Positions 44,222-52,630 of a stretch of 64,000 bases of DNA are shown here, piece by piece. Position 1 is the stretch's first letter. Each line of letters begins with the position of its first letter. The notes below the pieces were generated by a model. That model did not search any database and was not told the DNA's origin. It worked only from the letters and a program-made list of their open reading frames with translations. Made by a program: the position numbers and the translations under genes. This DNA is from Crocosphaera sp. (GTDB taxonomy: Bacteria; Cyanobacteriota; Cyanobacteriia; Cyanobacteriales; Microcystaceae): assembly GCA_030065205.1 (NCBI GenBank), contig JASJDN010000005.1, positions 62,001-126,000 on the forward strand. The letters are read 5' to 3'.

Positions 44222-44872
44222 TTATCGGGATGATTTAAGGGAAATGACCGCATAAAAAGGATCAGCCCCCATCATCCCTAACATTTGTAAGAAACTCGGT
44301 AAATTCGAGACATTCATAATCACTTCAGGTTTACTAAACCTTGAAACCGACTTCAAATAGTTTTTAACCAATTGAATTCTCATGGCATCTGTCCCATCAC
44401 GCCAAGCAGAAATTGCTTTTTGATAAAACATCCGATTAGAAAAACTAACAATCACCATGCCCTCGGGTTTAAGAATGCGATGAATTTCCGAAAAAATAGC
44501 TTCAGGATACTGTAAATATTGAACCGAAACAGCAATCAAAACCGCATCAAAACTATTATCTTCTAAGGGTAATTTAGGATTATCGTTAAGATTCTGGACA
44601 AAATAATGATCGAGACGGGGATTTTTCTGCAACTCTTCTTGATTCATTCCATGACCTTCTACATGGTCAAATTGAAGGTCATCAGGCAGATGAGATACCC
44701 AACTACTCATTAAATCTAAAATGCGTGTTTGGGGTTCTAATCGTTCTTGATAAAGATTGGTTAATTGATCGATAAACCCCTCATCCACATGAGTTACAAA
44801 ACGGGGAAAACTATAAAATTCTTGATCATTGTTGGGATCGAGTTTTTCTCTTTGATGGGGACTTAATAACAT
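44222..44872 (-). CDS. Class I SAM-dependent methyltransferase
   Basis: A 216-residue Rossmann methyltransferase. Motif I is ILDLMSSWVSHLP, an unusual variant without the common GxG. Motif IV is NSFDAVLIAVSVQYLQYP, and motif V/VI is EIHRILKPEGMVIVSFSNRMF. The YLQYP and SNRMF wording marks a family seen in several bacterial phyla whose substrate is not known. No TM or signal peptide. A stand-alone minus-strand gene. Confidence 0.85.
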   Translation of the reverse strand: MLLSPHQREKLDPNNDQEFYSFPRFVTHVDEGFIDQLTNLYQERLEPQTRILDLMSSWVSHLPDDLQFDHVEGHGMNQEELQKNPRLDHYFVQNLNDNPKLPLEDNSFDAVLIAVSVQYLQYPEAIFSEIHRILKPEGMVIVSFSNRMFYQKAISAWRDGTDAMRIQLVKNYLKSVSRFSKPEVIMNVSNLPSFLQMLGMMGADPFYAVISLKSSR

Positions 44873-44996
44873 AAATGAAACTATCCTTTAATATTTCTCT
44901 ATTTTATTATACTGAGTCATCATAGAACTATCCTTACCCTAGTATTATAAGCGGTGGTATAATTAATTGTCTAACCATTGTCCCAGCAGTTAAAAA

Positions 44997-46256
44997 ATGA
45001 ATAATCAAATATTTTTACAACGCATTTCTGATAAAATCTATGGGGAAGCGGTCAACTTATTAAGCAATGAATATTATTTTTTGAATGGGTCTGAAAATGG
45101 TGGTAAGATGCGATTAGCCAATTATTTTGTTGGAATTTCCCAGAATTTATCTGATGAATTTATTGCTTTTATTAATCATGTAGTAGCACAAACAAAAAAT
45201 AATAATTTTCCTAAAATAACTTTGCCTGAAGGTTTTGCTAGTCAAGATAAAAATCTAACAGATTTTGAAAAAACTAACCAATTTTCTTTTGGGAGTTTTG
45301 ATATGGCAGTCACAGAAGATGGTTTACAAAGTATTGAGTTTCAAGGTATAGCGACTTATCCATTTACAGCTACAAAGCTTAATCAATTTATTCAAAATAA
45401 ACTTAATTTATCGAATACTTACATTTTTGCCAATAATCACAGAGAAACTTGGGATAATTTTATTAGTATTTATCAAACTATTATGGGAGGAAAATATAAA
45501 AAGCCTCTCATCTTAATAGATAGAAATATACAAAATCAAAAGACTAATTTTGAGTTTTATGCTCTGCAAAAAGAACTTGGCATCCCTGTAGAGATAGTAG
45601 ATGTTGAAGATATTTTTGAACAAGATGAAATGCTATTTTATCAAACAGTAAATAAGCAGAAGAAAAAAATAGAACGCCTTTACAACAGGGTTTTACCTTC
45701 TGAAGCGATTTATGAAGACCATTATCCAACTAATTTAAAATGGGGATTTCGGTACGATAAATTGTATCAAGATTTGAAATTCATTAATCATCCGCGAAAG
45801 CTCTTTGAAGTGTCTAAACGACTATTACCTTATCTTCATCACCCTTTTAATCCACCTGCTTTCGAGTTGAAAAATGTGGCATCAGAGTTCTTAAATGGCA
45901 GCCTTTCTTATCTTGATTATGTTTGGAAACACAAAGCAGGTGCCGCAGGTTTCAGCCTTATCTTATCACCGACTGAAACTATTTTGAAGAAATTAATAGA
46001 AGAAAACAGCCTGTTCGATTATGTTGTACAAGGTAAGGTAAATTACAAAATATTTAAAACTGATGATGGGTTAGAAAAAATTGTAGAGTTGCGATTTATG
46101 ACTGCACATACAAAGAAAAGTGTGAATATTATACCTATGGCAAGAATTGGTCATTGTGTTAAACAGAAAGATGGTTCGATGGTTTATAAAATTCATTTTG
46201 GTGATAATAACCGATTGGGTTATGGTCTGGCTCCTGTTTTGATTTTTTCAGAATGA
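44997..46256 (+). CDS. ATP-grasp-like (pre-ATP-grasp) protein of unknown function
   Basis: A 419-residue cytoplasmic protein that I do not firmly recognise. FGSFDMAVTEDGLQSIEFQG (about 98-117) resembles the 'RxDFxxxxDGxxxxIExN' strand of circularly permuted ATP-grasp or glutathionylspermidine-synthase-type enzymes. RLYNRVLPSEAIYEDH and a C-terminal VELRFMTAHTKKSVNIIPMA fit an ATP-grasp core, so it may ligate a carboxylate to an amine. The gene is AT-rich (many AAA, AAT, TTT codons), more so than its neighbours by eye, which suggests acquisition. It converges on the porin gene. Confidence 0.5.
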   Translation: MNNQIFLQRISDKIYGEAVNLLSNEYYFLNGSENGGKMRLANYFVGISQNLSDEFIAFINHVVAQTKNNNFPKITLPEGFASQDKNLTDFEKTNQFSFGSFDMAVTEDGLQSIEFQGIATYPFTATKLNQFIQNKLNLSNTYIFANNHRETWDNFISIYQTIMGGKYKKPLILIDRNIQNQKTNFEFYALQKELGIPVEIVDVEDIFEQDEMLFYQTVNKQKKKIERLYNRVLPSEAIYEDHYPTNLKWGFRYDKLYQDLKFINHPRKLFEVSKRLLPYLHHPFNPPAFELKNVASEFLNGSLSYLDYVWKHKAGAAGFSLILSPTETILKKLIEENSLFDYVVQGKVNYKIFKTDDGLEKIVELRFMTAHTKKSVNIIPMARIGHCVKQKDGSMVYKIHFGDNNRLGYGLAPVLIFSE

Positions 46257-46278
46257 GTTTATCCAGAATGATCCAGAT

Positions 46279-46312
46279 TAAAAAAAGAAGAACCCTGCAC
46301 AAAACAGGGTTC
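46279..46312 (-). terminator. Intrinsic terminator of the porin gene
   Basis: Gaaccctg at 46290-46297 and cagggttc at 46305-46312 form an 8-bp stem with a 7-base loop. On the minus strand it is followed by TTCTTTTTTT. It lies about 40 bases after the porin stop codon. Confidence 0.85.
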
Positions 46313-46352
46313 ACGAACACTTAAGCTTAGATCAAATTGGAGTTATCAAAGT

Positions 46353-48368
46353 TTAGAAGGAGAAGGTTCCACGAAGGGTTCCAATCACTTCATCGTCAGC
46401 ACCCTGAATGTTAACAAATTGATCGGGGTTAGCAATCCAAATCACGCCAGGGGTGATAGAAATGTTATCGGTTACTTGATAACGGTAGAACACTTCAGCC
46501 GTGATGGGGTTACGACTGGGAAGGTTGAAGAAACCTTGTCTTTCGCCTAAGTAGGGACGTTGACGACCACCATGATAGGGTTGAACCCCTGCGAAGATAC
46601 CTAAGAGGTTTCCTTCTTTGAAGAGGTCGGGGAAGGCGAAACCGCCACCACCAGTCCAAACCTCAGCACTCTTACCACGACCGATGAAACGAACGTTGGT
46701 GAAAGAACCAAAGGCACTGAAGTTCATCCATTCAGCAACACGCCAGGTGAACTGACCACCGTAACTGTTGGTCACCTTACCACCAATGTCAAAGGGATTA
46801 ATCTGTAAAGGATCGTTGGAGTTGGTGCCATTGGTATTATAAGCAAGGGTATCAGTTCCAGGTTCTCCAATAGAACCTCCAGCAAAGGCATTATTCAACT
46901 CAGAACGAGAGAAGTTAGCAAAGGAGGTTCCCACTTCCCCAGGGCCGGTAGGAATACCAGAACCGAAGATGGGTGAATCAGGTTTGTGGTAAGCGTGGAC
47001 GTAGGTAAACGCAATGTTAATAACATCAAAGAGGTTACCGTTGATTTGAGCTAACGCACCATAGTTACCGTTAAATAACCCGTTACCACCGTCACTTGCA
47101 GCGTACTCTTGACCCGTTGCAGGGTTGATACCTCTACCCACTTGACAACCGCGAATACTGCCATCAGGGTTTTCTCCACCACCGTTGAGACAAGGATCGT
47201 TAGCCGTTCCTGCTAAATAACCGAAGCTAACAGAGGTAGGACCAAGCAAACTTTCGAGGAAACCGACCTTGAAGCTCATACCAGCACCAGCACCACCACC
47301 AATACGGTAGATGGGGTTACGTTGAGCGAAGGTACTTAAGGAACCTTTACCACCGTCAAAGTCCTCGAAGAAGGGGTTTAACGTGGGTACAAAGTGGTGC
47401 CAACGTCCACCCCAGGCGGTGACGTAGGTATCGATCTTAAAGTTGTTTAATGGCTCAATGGGAGCATAGTAACCAACCCAGTCAATGGTTACGTCGTTAT
47501 CTTCTTCATTACGACGAGGCCCAATGTTAAAGGTTTGGGTCGCGGTGGGGTTGATTAAGGTATTTTCTGCGAAAGCAATACCAATGGGTTGACCCGTGTT
47601 GGGGTTAAGAACCCGTAGGTTAGGTTCGTTTAAGGTAAAGCGATCTCTTCCTGTACCGGTACTGGCAGATAAACGGGTAACTAAGAGGTCTTCTCCACTG
47701 AAACTGGTATTGAAGCTTAAACGAATACGATCTTGAAGAACCGCTTGGTTATCTTCAGAAGAACGGCTACCACCAGCAGCAGTTGCGGCCATGATCACTT
47801 CCCCAACTAATTTGGTGGTAGTGGAGAATTGGTGATCTTCCAAGAAAGCAACTCGGCCTTCTAAGTTATCGACCCGCGCACCTAACGCAGCGAGTTCTGC
47901 CTCAAATTCCTGCATTAAACGCTTGAGCTTTTCGATATCTTCCCGAAGCACTGCTACGTTTTCTTGGATTAAGCGTTCCATCGTGTTTAAACAAGCGTTT
48001 AAACCTGCAGCAAATTCCCAACGAGAGGTAGCGCGGTTGCCTCGGAAGGTACGGTCAGGATAACCGACGATACAACCGTAGCGTTCTACTAAGCTTCTTA
48101 ACGCCTCATAAGCCCAGTCAGTGGGGGAAACATCCCGGAGTTCACTGACACTGGTAACTTGGTCATTACTGTTTAAGTTACCTTCTTGACTGTAATTTTC
48201 AAGCTTTTGTAATAGTTCGTCTTGTGCTTGGGCAATTTCTACCCCTTGGGTTGCACTGTCATTAAATTCAAACTGGGACGCACTTTCTGCATTAGCAGAG
48301 TTAGATGCTAGTACGACACCCACGAAAGCTGGACTAACCAGCAGGGTTTTCCATAATAATTTCAGCAT
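46353..48368 (-). CDS. Iron-uptake porin (SLH domain plus OprB-type barrel)
   Basis: Outer-membrane porin of the SomA/SomB class. The 671-residue protein has a signal peptide (1-27), then an SLH domain at about 75-130 (VSPTDWAYEALRSLVERYGC, YPDRTFRGNRATSRWEFAAG) that binds peptidoglycan-linked polymer. A coiled coil follows at about 135-175, then an OprB-like beta-barrel to the C-terminal GTLRGTFSF, ending in the aromatic residue expected of outer-membrane proteins. Such porins mediate diffusion of small solutes and have been linked to iron uptake. A strong terminator follows. Confidence 0.93.
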   Translation of the reverse strand: MLKLLWKTLLVSPAFVGVVLASNSANAESASQFEFNDSATQGVEIAQAQDELLQKLENYSQEGNLNSNDQVTSVSELRDVSPTDWAYEALRSLVERYGCIVGYPDRTFRGNRATSRWEFAAGLNACLNTMERLIQENVAVLREDIEKLKRLMQEFEAELAALGARVDNLEGRVAFLEDHQFSTTTKLVGEVIMAATAAGGSRSSEDNQAVLQDRIRLSFNTSFSGEDLLVTRLSASTGTGRDRFTLNEPNLRVLNPNTGQPIGIAFAENTLINPTATQTFNIGPRRNEEDNDVTIDWVGYYAPIEPLNNFKIDTYVTAWGGRWHHFVPTLNPFFEDFDGGKGSLSTFAQRNPIYRIGGGAGAGMSFKVGFLESLLGPTSVSFGYLAGTANDPCLNGGGENPDGSIRGCQVGRGINPATGQEYAASDGGNGLFNGNYGALAQINGNLFDVINIAFTYVHAYHKPDSPIFGSGIPTGPGEVGTSFANFSRSELNNAFAGGSIGEPGTDTLAYNTNGTNSNDPLQINPFDIGGKVTNSYGGQFTWRVAEWMNFSAFGSFTNVRFIGRGKSAEVWTGGGGFAFPDLFKEGNLLGIFAGVQPYHGGRQRPYLGERQGFFNLPSRNPITAEVFYRYQVTDNISITPGVIWIANPDQFVNIQGADDEVIGTLRGTFSF

Positions 48369-48777
48369 TTTCAGCTTTCCTCACACCATTTAGATTGACT
48401 ACAGAGTTTATAGCCTCACTCATCATCCTATTATACACAGCTTTTTTGGATTGGTGGATAGATAACTTTAACTTTTGCTTAAAAGGATTAATTATTAGTT
48501 TTTCTAAGATTAAACCAAAAACAAGATATTAAAGATGACTATCTCTAACCTTATCCCCTAAACTGGTACGCTAGGTATGACATAGGCATAGTGTAGCGTT
48601 TATTTCTGTTGGTTGACCACCCCATGTTAGAAAATGATTACACGGGCATGACAATAGTAATGAATGTCTTTAGGTTCTTTGATAATCGCTTTTGTGCTTG
48701 ATGATGAGTCAATCATCTAAATTTCTTCCTTCATCCTTGGGCAAATTTATTGTTTTTAGTCGTCTCTTCTTAGATTA
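48369..48777. other. Intergenic region between divergent porin and folC genes
   Basis: A long leader region for the highly expressed type of gene that porins are. A pyrimidine/AT-rich tract lies at about 48440-48530. No ORF, repeat family member or riboswitch was recognised, and no promoter could be assigned with confidence. Confidence 0.45.
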
Positions 48778-50043
48778 ATGAGTGTTCATTCTATTTTACA
48801 AAGCTTTCAGCGTTTTGGTGTTCATCTCGGGTTAGATCGTATCAAAACTTTGTTGGAGCAATTGCATAATCCCCATCAAAACATCCCTATCATTCATGTG
48901 GGAGGAACCAATGGCAAGGGTTCAGTCTGTGCTTATTTATCTTCAATTTTAACGGAAGCTGGTTATAAAGTCGGACGTTATACCTCTCCTCATTTGATTG
49001 ATTGGACTGAAAGAATTTGTATTAATGATCAACCAATTTCTATCTCTGAATTAGAACTTATTTTAGTTAAAATTACCAATTCAATTAATTTTAATCAAGA
49101 TATTCCCACACAATTTGAAGTGATTACAGCAGCCGCTTGGGTTTATTTTGCCCAAGAAAAAGTGGATATTGCTATTATCGAAGTGGGGTTAGGGGGTCGC
49201 CTGGATGCTACTAATGTCTGCGATCGCCCTTTAGCTACGGTAATTACTTCTCTTAGTCGAGAACATTGGCAACAGTTAGGACCCACAATTAAAGATATTG
49301 CTGGGGAAAAAGCAGGGATCTTTAAGTCAGATTGTCCTGTTATTATGGGTGAAGTACCCGATGAAGTTAAACCAGTTTTTGAATCCCGAATCAAAGCTTT
49401 AAATTGTCCTCATATTTGGGTTGAACCTGCAAGTTACTTTGATCACAATTTAGCAATTTATAAAAACATCAAATATCAATTGCCTCTATTGGGAAAAATG
49501 CAGCTAAACAATTCAGCTTTAGCCATAGAAACGATAAAAATTTTACAAAAACAAGGATGGAAAATTACTGATGAGCATATCAAGCAAGGAATTCAAAAGA
49601 CTCAATGGTTAGGGAGAGTACAATGGATAACATGGGAAAATTATTCTATTTTGATTGATGGGGCGCATAATCCGGCTGCCGCTAAGTTATTACGTAATTA
49701 CGTCGATACTTTAGATAAGTCCGTTATTTGGATAATCGGGATGTTAGCCACTAAAGAACATGATAAAGTTTTCCAAGAATTACTCATAAAAAACGATAGT
49801 TTATATGTAGTTCCTGTCCCTGATCATAGTACTGCAAAGCCTCATGATTTAGCTATATTGGCACAAGAAATATGTTCTGATTTAACACTAATTAAAACAA
49901 AAGAAACGGTCTTTTCTGCATTGGAAGAAGCAACTCAGTCTAAACAGTCTGACCAAATTATTGTTATTGCAGGTTCTTTATACTTAATCGGCCATTTTTT
50001 AGGTCATCTTCAATCAGATACAAACAAAGGTCTGAATAATTAA
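48778..50043 (+). CDS. folC: Folylpolyglutamate synthase / dihydrofolate synthase
   Basis: Adds glutamate to dihydropteroate and folates in the cytoplasm. The 421-residue Mur-ligase-like protein shows the P-loop HVGGTNGKGSV at 40-50, YTSPHLIDWTERI around 78-90, EVGLGGRLDATN around 138-149 and the C-terminal-domain signature ILIDGAHNPAA. Length is typical. ccdA starts 45 bp downstream on the same strand. Confidence 0.95.
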   Translation: MSVHSILQSFQRFGVHLGLDRIKTLLEQLHNPHQNIPIIHVGGTNGKGSVCAYLSSILTEAGYKVGRYTSPHLIDWTERICINDQPISISELELILVKITNSINFNQDIPTQFEVITAAAWVYFAQEKVDIAIIEVGLGGRLDATNVCDRPLATVITSLSREHWQQLGPTIKDIAGEKAGIFKSDCPVIMGEVPDEVKPVFESRIKALNCPHIWVEPASYFDHNLAIYKNIKYQLPLLGKMQLNNSALAIETIKILQKQGWKITDEHIKQGIQKTQWLGRVQWITWENYSILIDGAHNPAAAKLLRNYVDTLDKSVIWIIGMLATKEHDKVFQELLIKNDSLYVVPVPDHSTAKPHDLAILAQEICSDLTLIKTKETVFSALEEATQSKQSDQIIVIAGSLYLIGHFLGHLQSDTNKGLNN

Positions 50044-50088
50044 GTTATAATAAAATATAAGTCACTCTATCTTCATACTATTTTAATA

Positions 50089-50832
50089 ATGCTTGATTCT
50101 TTACAAACTCAAATTTATCACCTACAACAATTCGCTAATCGCTTAGTTTCTGTGCAACTTGATCACCTAAGTTTTGTTAGTATTGCTATCATTTTTTTAG
50201 CGGGATTATTAACCAGTTTAACTCCTTGTATGTTGTCTATGTTACCTATTACGATTGCTTATATTGGGGGTTATGAATCCCAAGGAAAAATGCAAGGAAT
50301 GCGTCAATCTGGTTGGTTTTCTTTGGGGTTAGCAACCACTTTAGCAGGGTTAGGCATTTTAGCAGCATCGTTAGGGAAAGTTTATGGACAAATTGGTGTG
50401 GAATTACCAATTATTGTTAGTGTTATTGCTATTTTAATGGGATTAAATCTCCTAGAAGTTATTTCTTTTCGCTTTCCCTCTTTAGGAGAAACAAATTGGA
50501 TTACCGATGATCTTCCTGCTGGAATTCGTTCCTATTCTTTAGGGTTAACTTTTGGTTTAGTTGCTTCTCCATGCAGTACCCCTGTTTTAGCGACCTTATT
50601 AGCTTGGGTTGCCACCAAACAAGACTTGATTTTAGGTGGTGTATTATTATTAGCCTATACAGTGGGTTATGTCCTTCCTTTAATCTTAGCAGGAACCTTT
50701 ACTGCTACCCTGAAAAAGTTGTTAGAATTACGTCGTTGGTCTGCTTGGATTAATCCAGTTAGTGGGGTTTCTTTAATTGTATTTGGAATGTTTTCTTTAT
50801 TATCCCGTTTACCTCTTAATAACTGGCAATAA
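50089..50832 (+). CDS. ccdA: Cytochrome c biogenesis protein CcdA (thiol-reductant transporter)
   Basis: Thylakoid/plasma-membrane protein passing reducing equivalents across the membrane for apocytochrome c heme ligation in system II. The 247-residue protein has six TMs, and the two redox cysteines are present: Cys47 in TSLTPCMLSMLP and Cys162 in ASPCSTPVLATLL. Its functional partner Ccs1 is encoded at 55086, 4.2 kb away, with an accessory region between them. In many cyanobacteria the two genes are close neighbours (recalled, not checked). Followed by a dispersed repeat. Confidence 0.93.
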   Translation: MLDSLQTQIYHLQQFANRLVSVQLDHLSFVSIAIIFLAGLLTSLTPCMLSMLPITIAYIGGYESQGKMQGMRQSGWFSLGLATTLAGLGILAASLGKVYGQIGVELPIIVSVIAILMGLNLLEVISFRFPSLGETNWITDDLPAGIRSYSLGLTFGLVASPCSTPVLATLLAWVATKQDLILGGVLLLAYTVGYVLPLILAGTFTATLKKLLELRRWSAWINPVSGVSLIVFGMFSLLSRLPLNNWQ

Positions 50833-50852
50833 CATGAGAATATTATATTGCT

Positions 50853-50923
50853 TAGGGTGGGTTAGACGGCGATAATCTAGGTAATAACAAGAATATAATC
50901 ATCCGTCGTCACTCACCATTTTA
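50853..50923. repeat. MITE-like repeat (tagggtgggttagacggc family)
   Basis: Begins tagggtgggttagacggc, as the element at 30024 does, and ends actcaccatttta. The internal sequence aligns loosely with that copy. It marks the start of the accessory region after ccdA. Confidence 0.7.
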
Positions 50924-50941
50924 AATATGTATTATCCCTAA

Positions 50942-51175
50942 TTACTTGATATAAATGAACCTAAAAAATGAGAAAAACCCGATTAAAAATAACCCGATAG
51001 TAACAGATGGTTCAGGAATAGAAGAAGGGTTAGATGGCGCAACTTCTATCAGTTGAGTAAATTGACTTTCATTAGGTGAGTCACTAGCAAATGTACCATC
51101 AAGAAAAGCAGTTTGCCCTAAATCAATATTAAGGGTTACTGTCGAACTTTCCGTTTCTATTACTTGGAAATGCAA
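50942..51175 (-). pseudogene. PEP-CTERM protein gene, 3' remnant
   Basis: Encodes about 77 residues ending in a PEP-CTERM sorting signal: the SIPEPS motif, a hydrophobic helix (VTIGLFLIGFFSFF) and a short basic tail (RFIYIK). This is the signal processed by exosortases such as the one at 8019. No ATG begins the frame and an in-frame TAA lies a few codons upstream, so the N-terminal part, including any signal peptide, is missing. It is probably the remains of a larger surface protein gene. A TTG-started small protein is possible but unlikely to be exported. Confidence 0.65.
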
Positions 51176-51256
51176 TAAACTAATGTGTATGTCTTATGAT
51201 GAAGTAGAAGCTATTTTCAAAGATAAAATTAAACAAATTTCAGATTAATTTTATTC

Positions 51257-51295
51257 GTAGGATGGGTTAGCAATGCGTAACCCATCAAAACCTAC
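51257..51295. repeat. Short palindromic repeat (gtaggatgggtta ... taacccat ... cctac)
   Basis: Gtaggatgggtta at 51257-51269 and gtaacccatcaaaacctac at 51277-51295 form an imperfect hairpin. It is a short relative of the gtagggtggg elements in this window. Confidence 0.65.
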
Positions 51296-51325
51296 TTTTT
51301 TACAAGTAAGATGTGAGTTCTAAAC

Positions 51326-51441
51326 TTAAATAACGGAACTACCAAACTGACTTTCAGTAACGTTGAAAGTACCACCAGTGGTGTAAATAGCACCACCTTG
51401 ACTACTACGTGAGTTCGACTGAAAACTGGAGTTTAGACTAA
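51326..51441 (-). pseudogene. Beta-helix surface protein, 3' remnant
   Basis: The minus strand reads LNSSFQSNSRSSQGGAIYTT then GGTFNVTESQFGSSVI and a TAA. GGAIY...GGTFNVTxSxF is the turn-strand pattern of parallel beta-helix repeats, as in the intact protein at 16916, but from a different gene. The frame is lost at the boundary with the DUF1254 gene. A fragment with the N-terminus of a beta-helix protein lies at 54588-54698 on the same strand, beyond the DUF1254 pair, so the two may be halves of one disrupted gene. Confidence 0.65.
51425..51441. repeat. 17-bp direct repeat, left copy
   Basis: Actggagtttagactaa is identical to 54382-54398. The two copies bracket the DUF1254 gene pair. This copy contains the stop codon of the downstream DUF1254 gene and adjoins the beta-helix 3' remnant. 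Confidence 0.85.
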
Positions 51442-52583
51442 AAGCCAGTTACAAGCTTAGGTCTTGGAATTGTCCAATCGCCAGTGCGAATTGGACAATC
51501 AGGTAGATAGTAACGAGCAGTGATATCAAAAGGACCTTCTGGTACTTCCAGACAGTTGATATCATCTACCCCACATTGAGTCTTGAAGATAAAAGTGAAA
51601 CTTCCATCGAACTTTCCATCTTCGTCCTTATTCCCAATTGCGGTAGTGTTATTGATGTGGTAACGTTTCTCCTCATTTGGATGAAAGTGTCCATCAGAAG
51701 AATCGTAAGCCGTGACTGACCAAAAGGCATCAACTGGAGGCTCTGTAGTTGTCAATGTGTAAGTCCCTTGGCTCGCATCTAGTGTTTTTCCATTAGGGTC
51801 ATCGAACATTACTTCATAGGCACTATGAGAAGTTACTGGTCCTCCCCAACCGTGTTTTGTTCCGGCAGCAAGATTTAATTCGGACACTTTGTCTGGGACA
51901 TCACTTGGTCCGGCAACAAGATCATTGAAAGGTGTAGTTTCAAAAACTTCATCAATTTGACTATTAGCTGTCTCGACCACATCTTGTGTGAATTTACTTA
52001 GCAAATCGAGTTCAGGAAACTCCTGTATGGTTGGTCCAACAATCTTTATACCGTTAAAGACTGCCTTGGCATCATCCACATCTATGTCATCCTTCTTATT
52101 CTTCACTTCCACCCGCACGATTACAACTGCAAGTTTGGAAGGAACTTCAATGGCTGTGCCTACGATTCCTGAAGGTTTCTCTCCGTGATAGAGTGTGTAC
52201 GAACCGCTTGGATAAATGAGGTTGCGGAAATTAACATTGCGATCGTCCATAAGTTGGAACGAGTTAAAACGCTCCACGCTAGGGGCTGAGGCTTCCAAAA
52301 TAACAGGTCCCTGGTCAAGTAAAACAAAGGCTAATTTATAATAAGTATCATTGTTCATCCGAACAACGGTGTCATTCTCATGGGTGACTAATTCAGGTTC
52401 TTCACCGAGTGCCCACTTGTTGAACTTACTTGGGTCACCTGGGCGGAACTCATTTCGGTCAGGGTTACCTCCGGTATAATCCACCGCATAGTTGTAGGTT
52501 TCCTGGTAGGGGAATAGATGAATATATTCCTCAACAGAATTGTTTGGTTGATTCACATCTGGGATTTCTGTAGTGTACTTCAT
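51438..52583 (-). CDS. DUF1254/DUF1214 domain protein, 381 aa
   Basis: Begins MKYTTEIPDVN and contains the DUF1254 block (TVVRMNNDTYYKLAFVLLDQ, GPVILEASAPSVERFNSFQL) and the C-terminal DUF1214 block (GTYTLTTTEPPVDAFWSVTA, YDSSDGHFHP, PIRTGDWTIP). The function of the family is unknown. Many relatives are exported, but this one has no signal peptide. A TTG six bases upstream is in frame; the ATG at 52581-52583 is preferred because AAGGA is then 9 bases away. It is the downstream partner of a paralogue, 47 bp apart, with the same leader sequence. Confidence 0.85.
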   Translation of the reverse strand: MKYTTEIPDVNQPNNSVEEYIHLFPYQETYNYAVDYTGGNPDRNEFRPGDPSKFNKWALGEEPELVTHENDTVVRMNNDTYYKLAFVLLDQGPVILEASAPSVERFNSFQLMDDRNVNFRNLIYPSGSYTLYHGEKPSGIVGTAIEVPSKLAVVIVRVEVKNKKDDIDVDDAKAVFNGIKIVGPTIQEFPELDLLSKFTQDVVETANSQIDEVFETTPFNDLVAGPSDVPDKVSELNLAAGTKHGWGGPVTSHSAYEVMFDDPNGKTLDASQGTYTLTTTEPPVDAFWSVTAYDSSDGHFHPNEEKRYHINNTTAIGNKDEDGKFDGSFTFIFKTQCGVDDINCLEVPEGPFDITARYYLPDCPIRTGDWTIPRPKLVTGF

Positions 52584-52630
52584 TTTCAATTATCCTTCGT
52601 ACTGAATACTTTTATACAAACTCGTTAGAA

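Noticed and set aside
51184..51249. Short plus-strand frame MCMSYDEVEAIFKDKIKQIS
   Set aside because: Looks like the tail of some coding sequence but is too short to assign; it may be another remnant in the ccdA-ccs1 gap.
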